Positions 1 to 8,719 of a DNA stretch of 64,000 nt are shown here, piece after piece. The translations under genes and the position numbers were made by a program. Position 1 is the first letter of the stretch. The number at the start of each line of letters is the position of its first letter. The DNA is taken from NCBI GenBank assembly GCA_016874005.1, contig VGVQ01000001.1:434001-498000 (forward strand). The letters run 5' to 3'. The DNA is from Gemmatimonadota bacterium (GTDB lineage: Bacteria > Gemmatimonadota > Gemmatimonadetes > Gemmatimonadales > GWC2-71-9). A model generated the notes under the pieces. That model had not been told where the DNA came from. It ran no database searches and saw nothing but the letters and a program-made list of their open reading frames with translations.

Positions 1-681
1 GTCAACGTCTTCTTCAAGGAGCGCGCGAGCGACGCGGGGTATCTTGCGGAGATGAATCGGCGAGCCGCCGGCGAAGGCGTCTATCAGCACTTGATCATGT
101 GCGATGGCGAGGGCCGGCTGGGCGATCCCGACGCGACGAAACGGACCCAGGCGGTCGAGAATCACCGGAAGTGGCTCGAAGCCGCCAAGACGCTCGGATG
201 CGCCACCATTCGGGTCAACGCGGCCAGCGACGGAAGCTACGAGGAACAACAGAAGTTGGCCGCGGCCGGCCTCCGAGCCCTCACCGAACTGGCCGACCCT
301 CTCGCGCTGAACGTAATCGTCGAGAATCACGGAGGGCTGTCGTCGAATGGGCGGTGGCTCGCCGGGGTCATGCGGATGGTCGACCACCCGCGCTGCGGGA
401 CCTTGCCCGACTTCGGCAACTTCTACGAGTACGATCGCTACCAGGGCGTGGCGGATCTGATGCCGTTCGCCAAGGCGGTGAGCGCCAAATCCCACGATTT
501 CGATGGCTTCGGCGAGGAGCGGACCAAGGACTATCGCCGCCTCCTGCGAACCGTGGTGGATTCCGGGTTCCGATCGTGGGTCGGGATCGAGTACGAGGGC
601 GATCGCCTGCCAGAACGGGTGGGCATCGAGCGAACTCTCGAACTTCTCCGCCGAATCGAAGGGGAGATGAGAACACGATGA
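1..681 (+). CDS. Sugar phosphate isomerase/epimerase (xylose-isomerase-like TIM barrel), 5' truncated
   Basis: The reading frame is open from the first base, so the N-terminus lies outside the window; about 226 residues are visible. The fold is the xylose-isomerase-like TIM barrel that isomerises or epimerises sugars and inositols in the cytoplasm. The expected metal ligands appear in order: Glu in VENHGG, Asp in PDFGNF, His in KSHDFD and Glu near the end in GIEYEG. The stop overlaps the start of the next oxidoreductase gene by four bases (ATGA), so the two are probably translationally coupled. Substrate cannot be read from sequence; the context suggests a (keto)sugar or cyclitol. Confidence 0.85.
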   Translation, partial: VNVFFKERASDAGYLAEMNRRAAGEGVYQHLIMCDGEGRLGDPDATKRTQAVENHRKWLEAAKTLGCATIRVNAASDGSYEEQQKLAAAGLRALTELADPLALNVIVENHGGLSSNGRWLAGVMRMVDHPRCGTLPDFGNFYEYDRYQGVADLMPFAKAVSAKSHDFDGFGEERTKDYRRLLRTVVDSGFRSWVGIEYEGDRLPERVGIERTLELLRRIEGEMRTR

Positions 682-1973
682 CACGACCCGATCGGCGTGA
701 GTTCGTCTCGACCACGGCCGCCGCGGCCGGCTTTGCCGCCGTCCAAGGCCGGCGCTTCGAACCGGGCCCGATACCCATTGCCCCACCGCCGGCGCCGCTG
801 TCAACCGACGAGCCGGTCCGGATCGGGATCATTGGCACCGGCGGGATGGGCACCGGGCACGCGGAAGCCCTTGCGGCCATTGGCAAGGACGGCCGAGCGA
901 ACGTCAGGGTGGTCGGTCTCGCCGACGTCTGCGCCGCCCGGCTCGCCGAGGCCAAGGCCAAACTCGAGGCGATCCAGGGTTCGGGAACGGTCGAGACTTA
1001 CTACCCCAACTACCGAGCGCTGCTTGGCAACACCGAGGTGCACGGCGTCGTGATCGCCAGCCCGGAGCACTGGCACGCCCGGATGGTGGAGGAGGCCATC
1101 GCCGAAGGCAAAGCCGTCTACGTCGAGAAGCCGATGACCCTCAGGCTCCCAGAGGCGCTTCGGCTGCTTGCGGTCGCCAAGGCCAATCCCCAGGCGCTGA
1201 TCACGGTCGGGACCCAGTTCGTGATGCAGCCGAGTTACCGGAAGGCACGGGAACTGATCGCCAGTGGCGCGATCGGCAAGCCAGTGTGGAGCCAAACCAG
1301 CTATTGCCGAAACTCCAAAGAAGGCGAATGGCTCTATTACTCGATCGATCCGGCCTGGAAGCCAGGCGAGAACCTCGATTGGAAACAGTGGTGCGGCCCG
1401 CTCGGCGAGGTGCCCTGGGACCCCGAGGTCTACGCCCGGTGGCGCCGTTATCGCCGTTACTCGACCGGGATCATCGGCGACCTTCTGGTGCATCGGATCA
1501 CCCCGCTGATCATGGCCCTCGATCTGGGTTGGCCCACCCGAGTGGTCGCGTCAGGCGGGCACTATGTCGACAAGGCAATGGAGAACCACGATCAGGTCAA
1601 CATCAACATCGAATTCGAAGGCGACCACACCATGATCGTCGCGGGCTCGACCGCCAACGAGGTCGGGCTGGAAACGGTGATCCGCGGTCACAGGGGCAAC
1701 ATCTACCTCGGCGGCCGGAATGCCGTGATGCGCCCGGAGCGCCTTTACGCCGACGAAATCGAAGAGCGGAGCATCGAGGGGGAGGATCTCGGCGACGAGC
1801 AAGATCAACTCCGAATCCACTGGCTCAACGCGATTCGGAGCAAGACTCCGTCGGCGAGCCCGGTGGAACTCGGGGCCAAAGTCATGGTCGTGGTGGACTT
1901 GGCGACCAGGTCGCTCTGGGAGGGATCGGCCTTCGGGTTCGACCCGGCGACGCTTCGCGCCCGTAAGCTCTAG
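678..1973 (+). CDS. Gfo/Idh/MocA family oxidoreductase with Tat-type signal
   Basis: 431 residues from the ATG that overlaps the upstream stop; a longer open frame upstream is not coding. The N-terminus carries [15 protein letters not shown], a twin-arginine signal, so export as a folded cofactor-bound enzyme is likely. A Rossmann fold follows with [10 protein letters not shown] (about residues 49-58) for NAD(P), then the family motif EKP at 150-152, where the Lys is the usual catalytic residue. The C-terminal half has the long Trp/Tyr-rich substrate region and IGDLLVHRI. This family oxidises or reduces sugars and cyclitols, often at C3. Its neighbours suggest glycoside or keto-sugar oxidation. 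Confidence 0.9.
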   Translation: MTRPDRREFVSTTAAAAGFAAVQGRRFEPGPIPIAPPPAPLSTDEPVRIGIIGTGGMGTGHAEALAAIGKDGRANVRVVGLADVCAARLAEAKAKLEAIQGSGTVETYYPNYRALLGNTEVHGVVIASPEHWHARMVEEAIAEGKAVYVEKPMTLRLPEALRLLAVAKANPQALITVGTQFVMQPSYRKARELIASGAIGKPVWSQTSYCRNSKEGEWLYYSIDPAWKPGENLDWKQWCGPLGEVPWDPEVYARWRRYRRYSTGIIGDLLVHRITPLIMALDLGWPTRVVASGGHYVDKAMENHDQVNINIEFEGDHTMIVAGSTANEVGLETVIRGHRGNIYLGGRNAVMRPERLYADEIEERSIEGEDLGDEQDQLRIHWLNAIRSKTPSASPVELGAKVMVVVDLATRSLWEGSAFGFDPATLRARKL

Positions 1974-1977
1974 GGCC

Positions 1978-2781
1978 ATGACCGCGGCGGCACCCGCTTC
2001 CGGAACCGTTCGGGTCGCGACCCAGGCGATGGGCACCTGGTTCGCGATTACCGCGGAGGACGGCGATTCCCGTCGAGCCCGAGCCGCCGCCGACCTGGCG
2101 GTCGAACTGATCGAGGAGTTGCATGGCACCCTGACGAGATTCGAGTCATCGAGTCTCCTCGCCCACCTCGGCCGAATCGCGCCGCGGGCCGCCCCGGTGG
2201 ACCGGGACATCATTGAACTCCTGCTGGATGCCCGAGCCCTCGGCGCGGCGACCTCTGGCGCCTTCAGCCCGATCATCGCCGGCGGGTGGGACGACATCAC
2301 GATCGACCCGGATCGCGGGACGGTGGCGGTCGCCGACCCGGCCGTTTCGTTGGATTTCGGCGCCATTGCCAAAGGACACGCCGTGGATCGGGCCGTCGCC
2401 GTCCTGAGAGACGCCGGGGTAGCCCGAGGATTCGTCCATGGCGGAACGAGCAGCGGGGCGGGGTTTGGCGATCCGCCGTGGCGGGTGGGGCTGGGCGGTC
2501 CGAAGAGCCTGGTGATCGAATTGGCCGATCAGGCCTATGCCGTCTCGGCCACGGTTCAACGAACCGATGGGGGCGCCTCGATCCATCTGATCGATCGACG
2601 ATCCGGCGCCCCGGTCGCCGTCGACCGCCGCGTTGCGGTCGTCGGCCCCTGCGCCCGACGGGCTGACGGTTGGAGCACCGTGATCGCGATACTCGGCTTC
2701 GTGCCGCCATCGTTCGACGCCGGCAGCCGGGCCTGGGTGGCAAGCGGGCCCGGCCCTTGGAACGAGGTGTCCCGACGATGA
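1978..2781 (+). CDS. apbE: ApbE-like FAD:protein FMN transferase
   Basis: 267 residues. The ApbE motif DFGAIAKGHAVD in mid-protein matches the family's D(L/F)GGIAKGYAVD, and HGGTSSGAGFG fits the following nucleotide-binding turn. ApbE enzymes transfer FMN from FAD to a Ser/Thr of a target protein and use Mg2+. It is shorter than the usual 300-350 residues and has no signal peptide or lipobox, unlike exported ApbE, so it may be cytoplasmic. It sits between two Gfo/Idh/MocA genes, four bases after the first and overlapping the second by ATGA. No flavinylated partner is evident in the window. Confidence 0.82.
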   Translation: MTAAAPASGTVRVATQAMGTWFAITAEDGDSRRARAAADLAVELIEELHGTLTRFESSSLLAHLGRIAPRAAPVDRDIIELLLDARALGAATSGAFSPIIAGGWDDITIDPDRGTVAVADPAVSLDFGAIAKGHAVDRAVAVLRDAGVARGFVHGGTSSGAGFGDPPWRVGLGGPKSLVIELADQAYAVSATVQRTDGGASIHLIDRRSGAPVAVDRRVAVVGPCARRADGWSTVIAILGFVPPSFDAGSRAWVASGPGPWNEVSRR

Positions 2782-4010
2782 CCGAACTCGATCGCCGGGC
2801 CTTCCTCGCTCAGGCGGGTGGATCGGTCCTGGGAACGGCCCTGGTTCCGGAAAGCGACTTGGTGGGACCGCGCCAACTGCCCGCCCCGAAGCACATCGCC
2901 GTCGTCGGAACCGGTCGCCATGGACGGGCCATCCTCACGGAATTGAGTAAGATCGCCGGGGCCAAGGTCGTCGCGGTCTGCGATCTGAACCCGAGCCGGG
3001 TCAAGACCGCGCTCGAGCGTGCCCCGGGAGCCGAAGGCTTCAGCGACCACCGTGCCTTGCTCGAGAAACGGCGGGACCTGGATGCGGTGATCGTCGCGAC
3101 CCCCACCCATCTCCACCGGAAGGTCGTCGAGGACGCACTCCAGGCGGGCAAACACGTCTACTGCGAAGCGCCCCTGGCCCATACCATCGACGATGCCCGC
3201 GCCATTCTCGCCGCGGCCGAGGCAGCCAAACCGCGGCTCTTCATGGCGGGGTTCCAGGCCCGGTCGAACCCCGTCTACCAATTGGCCCGCACGTTCTACC
3301 GGACCGACGCGTTTCGCGATTTCATTGGCGCGACCACCCACTTCCACCGGAAGACCTCGTGGCGGTTCCCAGGGTCCGACCCGGCCTCGGAGGCGGCCGC
3401 CAACTGGCGATTGGACCCGGAGATCTCGCTCGGTCTGGCCGGCGAGGTCGGCGCCCACCAGTTCGATGTGGTGCATTGGTTCCGGGGGCGCTACCCGGCT
3501 TCGGTCACCGGCCACGGCGGCATTCTGCTGCACAAGGATGGTCGCAAGGTTGCCGACACCGTGCACGCCTCGCTCCGGTTCGGCGACGGGACCGCCATCG
3601 GGTTCGAGGCTTCGCTCGCCAATTCCTTCGGGAACCAACACGAGGTCGTTCGCGGCACCAACGGAGCGTTCAAGCTGGCGTGGACCCACGCCTGGATGTT
3701 CAAGGAGGTCGACGCGGCGACGTTAGGGTGGGAAGTCTACGCCCTCCGCCAGCAGTTTCATCAGGATGAAGGCATCATTGTCATAGCGGACGCAACCAAG
3801 CTCGCGGCGATCGGCCAGCTCAAGGCGGGCATCGGCCTGCCCTACCCACCGCTGTATTACGCCCTCGGCGACTTTCTCCGCAGTGTCAGCTTTCCGAACG
3901 TGCCGGTGGCGACCTCGGCCCGGGATGGCTTCCGGTCAACCGTGATCGCGATTCTCGCCAATCAGGCCGTGACATCCGGCTCCACGGTGACGGTACCGGC
4001 CGATCTCTGA
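2778..4010 (+). CDS. Gfo/Idh/MocA family oxidoreductase with Tat-type signal, EKP replaced by EAP
   Basis: 410 residues, starting at the ATG that overlaps the apbE stop. The N-terminus LDRRAFLAQAGGSVLG is Tat-like. The Rossmann motif AVVGTGRHGR is at about 41-50. At residues 130-132 the family motif reads EAP instead of EKP, so the usual catalytic Lys is absent. The second domain keeps GEVGAHQFDVVHWF, which supplies a His/Asp pair found in secreted members. It may be an oxidoreductase using another base, or a glycosidase-like or structural homologue. It is the last gene of the operon and is followed by a GC-rich hairpin. Confidence 0.87.
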   Translation: MTELDRRAFLAQAGGSVLGTALVPESDLVGPRQLPAPKHIAVVGTGRHGRAILTELSKIAGAKVVAVCDLNPSRVKTALERAPGAEGFSDHRALLEKRRDLDAVIVATPTHLHRKVVEDALQAGKHVYCEAPLAHTIDDARAILAAAEAAKPRLFMAGFQARSNPVYQLARTFYRTDAFRDFIGATTHFHRKTSWRFPGSDPASEAAANWRLDPEISLGLAGEVGAHQFDVVHWFRGRYPASVTGHGGILLHKDGRKVADTVHASLRFGDGTAIGFEASLANSFGNQHEVVRGTNGAFKLAWTHAWMFKEVDAATLGWEVYALRQQFHQDEGIIVIADATKLAAIGQLKAGIGLPYPPLYYALGDFLRSVSFPNVPVATSARDGFRSTVIAILANQAVTSGSTVTVPADL

Positions 4011-4025
4011 GGGGTGGGTATTGAC

Positions 4026-4057
4026 GAGCCGCCGCGGCCCACCGGACGCGGCGGCTC
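4026..4057. terminator. Perfect 11-bp GC-rich hairpin between convergent genes
   Basis: GAGCCGCCGCG at 4026-4036 pairs perfectly with CGCGGCGGCTC at 4047-4057 across a 10-base loop. It lies between the converging Gfo/Idh gene (ends 4010) and the beta-barrel gene (ends 4069), so it could stop transcription from both sides. There is no U-tract, so the terminator role is inferred from position. Confidence 0.6.
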
Positions 4058-4068
4058 TGGCGAGGTGG

Positions 4069-4557
4069 CTAGGGTTTGCCGAAGTACACTCCCGCGGCCA
4101 GAACGAACTGCGATCCGTCCTTGATCGCCAATCGGGCCTCCACGAACGGGAGCAAACGGTCCTGGGCCTTGAACCGAAGACCGGCGATGGCGTTCAAGCT
4201 AAAGTCGGAATCGGACCCACCGGGCCCCGGCGAATTGGAGGAGAACCGCCCGAAGAGCACTCCCCCGCCGACGTACGGCTTGACGTCATTTCCTTCGGTG
4301 AAGTGATACAGCGCGTTGCCGCTGAGCTCGAAGTAGTCGAAGCCGTCAGGGAAGAACTAGTCGAAGATCACCAGCCCTTCGAGTCCCTTGCGCTTGAGCT
4401 CGCCCCCAAACGGGAAGCCCAGTCGGGCTCCAATGCCGAAGTCGGTGTCGTCACCCCAAGTCAGTTGGGCGCCGAACCGGGCCTGGGCATCTGCCCGTTG
4501 CCCGGTGGATGCCGCCACCAACACGACCGCTGCCACTGCGATGATGAAACGCCGCAC
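4069..4557 (-). pseudogene. Outer-membrane beta-barrel protein interrupted by in-frame TAG
   Basis: A GTG start at 4557 has a strong CCTCC complement (SD GGAGG, 4565-4569) seven bases upstream. It opens a signal peptide (RRFIIAVAAVVLVAAS, cleavage near RADAQA) and a barrel-like sequence of alternating aromatic and glycine residues. At 4359-4357 the frame hits TAG, then continues in the same frame without another stop to a typical barrel C-terminus (VYFGKP). Reading TAG as one residue gives about 162 residues with FD-x-FFPDGFDYFEL across the site. A single change (TAG to TAC) would restore it. It is either a recent pseudogene or a base error; amber readthrough is less likely. Confidence 0.72.
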
Positions 4558-4593
4558 GTTGCTACCTCCGATGTGACGAGTGAATACCATTCC

Positions 4594-5844
4594 TCACGGT
4601 ACCCGGGTCGATTGCCAGCTGACCAACCGCCATCGACCCTGCCGGCGCTGGTGAACGTTCGTGAACAGTAACTCGAGTCGAGCCGGGACACCGTTCAACC
4701 GGACCTGCACTCGGACTCTCCCGGTCCCAATCGCGGTGCCGCCGTGGACTCGATGGGTCATCCGAACCGGGACCAGGGAGTCGTACTGAATCCGCCCGCT
4801 GGCGACCGATTCGATGAAGTCCTCTTTGTTTTCGATCAGCGCGTTCGAATGTACGTAGACGAGGTCGTCCCCCAAAAGGTTGCGAAGCGCCGCCGTATCG
4901 CGGTTGATCTGCGCGGCAAACCGATCCGCTTCGAGCGCCGCCAACTGTTGAGCCGCGCTCGACGGGGCCAGCGCGGGCTCGATCCGAATGTTTCGGTAAC
5001 GCACTCCCGAGTGATCCCCTTGCAGCATCAACGGCCCGGGCAGCCCTTCGTCGCTGTCGAGCGCGCCGCCCGTGATTCCCGGGATCTCGGCGTTGTCGAT
5101 CACGGTCGTCCCGTTGAGAACGACCGTCACCCGGCGCCCGATCAAGGTGATGACGAACGGCTGCCATTCGCCCGCCGGACCAGCCGCCTGCGCGGTCGGC
5201 GTGACCATCCCGTAGATCCCACCCATGCGCCGGCTGTGCGCCGGCTGGCCGTGATCGTCTTGGACCTGGACTTCGTAGCGACCCCGAAGGTAGATGCCAC
5301 TGTTGCCCCCCGGAGGTACCTTGACCTCGATCCGAAGCCGGAAATCCGAAAAGGTGGCTCGGGACACCAGATCGGAGCTTGGCGGGGTATTGATCAGCTC
5401 CCCGGACCTCGAACGCCATCCGTTGGCTCCCTCTCGAGCCCGCCACCCCGAGAGACCGCCGGCCAACAGATCGATCGGGGGGCCGAACCGCGGCGTATCC
5501 AACCGGAGCAGCGGTGGCGCCCGGCGGCCAGTGAAACTGGCGCTCTTGGCACCGTCGTGAATCGTCCCGGTGATCCGATCGCCGTCGATCTCACCCTCGA
5601 ACTGCCGGGGAGCGACCCCGCGGTCAGCCTCATCCGACCAAGTCAGCCGAAACCGCCGGCCGACTAACTCGGCGCGAGACAACGGGGTGGCATGCCCGAA
5701 ACGGCCTTGCACCCGTCCGCTCAAGGAGCCCGCGGAGTCGGTGATCTCGAGCCAGGAGGGATAGCGGTCCTCTCCCTCGATGACCGAGAGGTTCCACCTC
5801 CCAGCGAAACCGATGAGCTGAAGCAACAGCCCGGCGCTGTTCAT
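4594..5844 (-). CDS. DUF1080 (3-keto-disaccharide hydrolase-like) protein with C-terminal SnoaL-like domain
   Basis: 416 residues in three parts. Residues about 10-110 form a beta-rich region. Residues 115-290 are a DUF1080 concanavalin-like domain with the typical DFRLRIEVKVPPGGNSGIYLRG and MGGIYG stretches. Residues 295-416 resemble a DUF4440/SnoaL cone (AALEADRFAAQI, DDLVYVHSN). DUF1080 proteins include 3-keto-glycoside hydrolases acting after Gfo/Idh oxidases in Bacteroidota. No clear signal peptide is seen, although the first 15 residues are hydrophobic. Its closeness to two Gfo/Idh genes supports a keto-sugar role. The SnoaL-like tail is unusual for DUF1080 proteins and its function is unknown. 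Confidence 0.75.
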   Translation of the reverse strand: MNSAGLLLQLIGFAGRWNLSVIEGEDRYPSWLEITDSAGSLSGRVQGRFGHATPLSRAELVGRRFRLTWSDEADRGVAPRQFEGEIDGDRITGTIHDGAKSASFTGRRAPPLLRLDTPRFGPPIDLLAGGLSGWRAREGANGWRSRSGELINTPPSSDLVSRATFSDFRLRIEVKVPPGGNSGIYLRGRYEVQVQDDHGQPAHSRRMGGIYGMVTPTAQAAGPAGEWQPFVITLIGRRVTVVLNGTTVIDNAEIPGITGGALDSDEGLPGPLMLQGDHSGVRYRNIRIEPALAPSSAAQQLAALEADRFAAQINRDTAALRNLLGDDLVYVHSNALIENKEDFIESVASGRIQYDSLVPVRMTHRVHGGTAIGTGRVRVQVRLNGVPARLELLFTNVHQRRQGRWRLVSWQSTRVP

Positions 5845-5853
5845 TCGAGCGGC

Positions 5854-6618
5854 CTAGTACGAGGCGGTGATCCCAGCCGTCAAGAACCGATCCGTCTTCT
5901 TCAACCGCTCGCCCGTGGTCGACCCAGCCTTGAGACCGGGCAGGTTGTCGTAGCGGACCAGGTAGCCGAGCTTGAGCCCGATGTTCGTCGAAATCGGAGC
6001 GATCAGGGCGCTTTCGCTGTTGAGCCGGAAGTCGTCGCCGTCGTCGAAGTTGGGAATCAGTTCGAGGCTTTGGGTGACGAAGCTCGCCTTGGTGATCACC
6101 CGCTTGTAGAGTCCCGCAACGCGGCCAGCCTTGAAGTTGTCGTCGAACTCGCCTGGGCTCGTCGCGACGACGTTCCGCTGCTGGAAGAGTGACAGGCCGA
6201 CCTCGAGGCCGAGTTCGTCGTTCGGAAGCGCGATCGCTTTGTAGGACAGGCCGATGGTCTCCTCGAATCGCCGCCTAACGCCACCGGGCACGTTTCGATC
6301 CCAGCCGGTCAAACCGAACAAGTAGAGCCGGCCGCCGAGACCGTAGTCGAGACGCAGCTGCCCCCGAAAATTCTCGGCGTTCGTCGCCCCGTCGGCTCGG
6401 CTCCGCACCGCGTTGAAAAGCTGGGTGAAGATCACCCGCTTGTCGACCGAATTGGCCACGAACTTGTTGCCCACGTTCAACGTGGTCACGCTGGTGTTGC
6501 CGGATGCGTTGACGAACCCGAAGTCCGCCGTGAACGACCGAGTCTTCGGCGGTGCCTCCTGCGCTGCGAGACCGGCGGGTAAGAGGGCCAACAACAAGAC
6601 AATTCGAGAAAAAGACAT
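5854..6618 (-). CDS. DUF481 outer-membrane (salt-induced YdiY-like) protein
   Basis: 254 residues from the ATG at 6618; a longer open frame upstream lacks family sequence. A signal peptide (SRIVLLLALLPAGLAAQ) is followed by the DUF481 pattern: SFTADFGFVNASGNTSVTTL, then repeated amphipathic strands with aromatic girdles, and a C-terminal strand ending in Tyr (TAGITASY) typical of BAM-inserted barrels. DUF481 proteins are outer-membrane barrels of uncertain function, some induced by salt. The gene lies ten bases after the DUF1080 gene start on the same strand, so the two may be cotranscribed. It diverges from ada. Confidence 0.85.
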   Translation of the reverse strand: MSFSRIVLLLALLPAGLAAQEAPPKTRSFTADFGFVNASGNTSVTTLNVGNKFVANSVDKRVIFTQLFNAVRSRADGATNAENFRGQLRLDYGLGGRLYLFGLTGWDRNVPGGVRRRFEETIGLSYKAIALPNDELGLEVGLSLFQQRNVVATSPGEFDDNFKAGRVAGLYKRVITKASFVTQSLELIPNFDDGDDFRLNSESALIAPISTNIGLKLGYLVRYDNLPGLKAGSTTGERLKKTDRFLTAGITASY

Positions 6619-6785
6619 TCGACCCCATCTGGGTAGTAGGTGCCGGGAAGAAGGGCAAGTCGATGCGGTACCGCAAGTTGCGTTTCTGGCCTGCGTGATT
6701 TTCGGTCCCCCACTCTGACCGCAAGATCCCGAATGCGCCCCAGTCGCGCCTCGGTTATTCTGGACGTCCAAGGAGGCAGCCCACT

Positions 6786-7850
6786 ATGATCACCTCGCCA
6801 ATGCGAACCTCCGTCGCGTTCGATCCAGCCTGGGAAGCGGTGGTCACCCGCGATCGCGCCCAGGACGGCCGCTTTGTGTACGCGGTGACCTCCACCGGGG
6901 TGTACTGCCGGCCTTCCTGTCCTTCGCGGCGGCCCAAGCCCGCGAACATCCGGTTCTTTGGGTCGCCCGATGACGCGGCGGCCGCCGGGTTTCGACCTTG
7001 TCGGCGGTGTCGTCCGGACATGGTGGTCCCGGACGACCGGGTGGCGCGGGCGCGGGCGCTTCTCGAGACCGACGAGGCAACCGCGGCCCTGAGCGCCTTG
7101 GCCAGGCGGGTCGGCTTGAGTCCGAGCCACCTGCAACGCTCCTTCAAGGCCCGCTACGGCGTCTCCCCGAGGCAGTATCTGGCCGCGCGACGCCAGAGCC
7201 GACTCCGAGAGGCTCTCCGGTCGACGTCGTCGGTGACGCGGGCCATTTACCAAGCCGGGTTCGAGTCGAACAGCGCCGGTTACCAAGCCGCGGCCACGAG
7301 CCTCGGCATGAGCCCGGGGCGGTATGCCAGGGGCGGTGCCGGCCTCGCAATCCGGTATCAAATCGTGCCCTCTCCCCTTGGGCCGATGTTGATCGCCGCC
7401 ACCGAACGTGGGCTGTGCGCCGTATTCTTCGGCACCGACCGCCCGACCCTGGTCGCCTCGTTGCGAACCGAGTTTTTCCGTGCCGAGCTCATCGATGGTG
7501 GCAGCCCGGCCCTCGAAGCGCACACCGCCGCCGTGCTTCGGATCATTGCCACCGGTGCCGCCGAGCCCGGCCTGCCGCTCGACCCGGCCGGGACAGCGTT
7601 TCAGAACCAGGTCTGGTCGGAGCTGGCGAAGATCCCTCCCGGCACCACCATGTCCTACGCCGAGGTTGCCCGGAACATCGGGCGTCCCCGAGCGACCAGA
7701 GCAGTCGCGAGCGCCATCGCCAGCAATCGGCTGGCGCTGGTCATCCCCTGCCATCGGGTCGTTCGGGGGAACGGTGACATCGGCGGCTATCGCTGGGGCG
7801 CCGAACTGAAGGGCCGTCTGCTCGACGCGGAGCATCATCGAGCCCGGTGA
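6786..7850 (+). CDS. ada: Bifunctional Ada: methyl-phosphotriester / O6-methylguanine methyltransferase and regulator
   Basis: 354 residues, the length of E. coli Ada. The N-terminal zinc domain has Cys41, Cys45, Cys72 and Cys75, with spacing identical to Ada's Cys38/42/69/72, so Cys41 should accept the methyl from phosphotriesters. An AraC-type HTH follows (about 85-185). The C-terminal domain has PCHRVV with acceptor Cys322. The methylated protein usually activates its own operon. A GGAGG Shine-Dalgarno lies 9 bases before the ATG. The stop overlaps the alkA start (GTGA), giving a two-gene adaptive-response operon. Confidence 0.96.
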   Translation: MITSPMRTSVAFDPAWEAVVTRDRAQDGRFVYAVTSTGVYCRPSCPSRRPKPANIRFFGSPDDAAAAGFRPCRRCRPDMVVPDDRVARARALLETDEATAALSALARRVGLSPSHLQRSFKARYGVSPRQYLAARRQSRLREALRSTSSVTRAIYQAGFESNSAGYQAAATSLGMSPGRYARGGAGLAIRYQIVPSPLGPMLIAATERGLCAVFFGTDRPTLVASLRTEFFRAELIDGGSPALEAHTAAVLRIIATGAAEPGLPLDPAGTAFQNQVWSELAKIPPGTTMSYAEVARNIGRPRATRAVASAIASNRLALVIPCHRVVRGNGDIGGYRWGAELKGRLLDAEHHRAR

Positions 7851-8683
7851 AGCTTCCGACCGGCTTTCAACCGCGACACTCGATCGGCTTCCTCTCGCGA
7901 CGGGCGGTGACCGGACTGGAGGCGGTCGGACCATTCTGGTACGCCAGGGGCGTTCGCGTTCCCAACCCCACCTGGCTCGTGGTTCAATTCGAAAACGGTC
8001 GAATGTCCGCTACCGCCGACCCCGGCGGCGATCCAGGGACCGCTTGCCGGCTGGCTCGACGCCTGTTTGACCTCGACCTCGACCGATCGCAGTTCCTGGC
8101 GCTGGCGCGGCGCGACTCGGTGCTCGGTCGCCTGGTCCGACGATTGCCCGAGAGGAGGCGGGTTCTTCTTCTCGATCCTTTCGAGGCCGCCGTCCGGGCA
8201 GTCGTCGGCCAGCTCATCAGCGTTGCCGCGGCAACCACGGTGCTGACCCGGGTAATCGACGAGACGGGCATTCCCATCGGCAACCACCCGGGGCGGGTCC
8301 TCTTCCCCAGTCCCGAACGCTTGGCCGACGCGACAGCTCGACTCGCCAGGTGTGGGCTGACGGCGGCGAAGGCGCGGGCCATCGTGGCGCTGGCCCGCCA
8401 TACGGCGGATCGGCCCATGTTGTGGTCGAACCTCACCGCGAACCCCGCCGGAATCGACGAGGCCCTCGGTGGGTTGCCGGGAATCGGGCCCTGGACTCGA
8501 GACTACATCCGGTATCGAGGCCTCGCGGACCCCGACGCCTTCCTCTCGGGTGACCTGGGTGTCGTGAAGGCCATGGCGGCCCTTGGAATCTCGGCTCTAC
8601 GGATCGAGGCCACCGCCGACCGCTGGCGACCATGGCGGGCACTCGCCGTCCCTCTGCTCTGGGCTTCTCTCGAACCGGCTTAG
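7847..8683 (+). CDS. alkA: DNA-3-methyladenine glycosylase II (AlkA-type HhH-GPD)
   Basis: 278 residues from a GTG that overlaps the ada stop by four bases. The HhH motif LGGLPGIGPWTRDYI precedes the catalytic Asp236 in LSGDLGVVKA, matching AlkA's GPD region. The N-terminal third is the beta-rich AlkA-N-like domain. The enzyme flips out and cleaves N-alkylated purines, complementing Ada's direct reversal. It is shorter than Ada-AlkA fusions but the gene pair gives the same combined function. Regulation by methylated Ada is expected through the shared promoter. Confidence 0.92.
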   Translation: MKLPTGFQPRHSIGFLSRRAVTGLEAVGPFWYARGVRVPNPTWLVVQFENGRMSATADPGGDPGTACRLARRLFDLDLDRSQFLALARRDSVLGRLVRRLPERRRVLLLDPFEAAVRAVVGQLISVAAATTVLTRVIDETGIPIGNHPGRVLFPSPERLADATARLARCGLTAAKARAIVALARHTADRPMLWSNLTANPAGIDEALGGLPGIGPWTRDYIRYRGLADPDAFLSGDLGVVKAMAALGISALRIEATADRWRPWRALAVPLLWASLEPA

Positions 8684-8719
8684 CTTGTCGCGGCTGTTGA
8701 GTGGCGATATTTCTCCTTC

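Noticed and set aside
99-677. Long frame-3 extension of the first Gfo/Idh gene
   Set aside because: The frame overlaps the sugar isomerase gene, has no family sequence before residue 678 and is Arg-rich like a shadow.
4021-4671. 216-residue plus-strand frame over the beta-barrel gene
   Set aside because: It is antisense to the barrel pseudogene and has no signal or motif.
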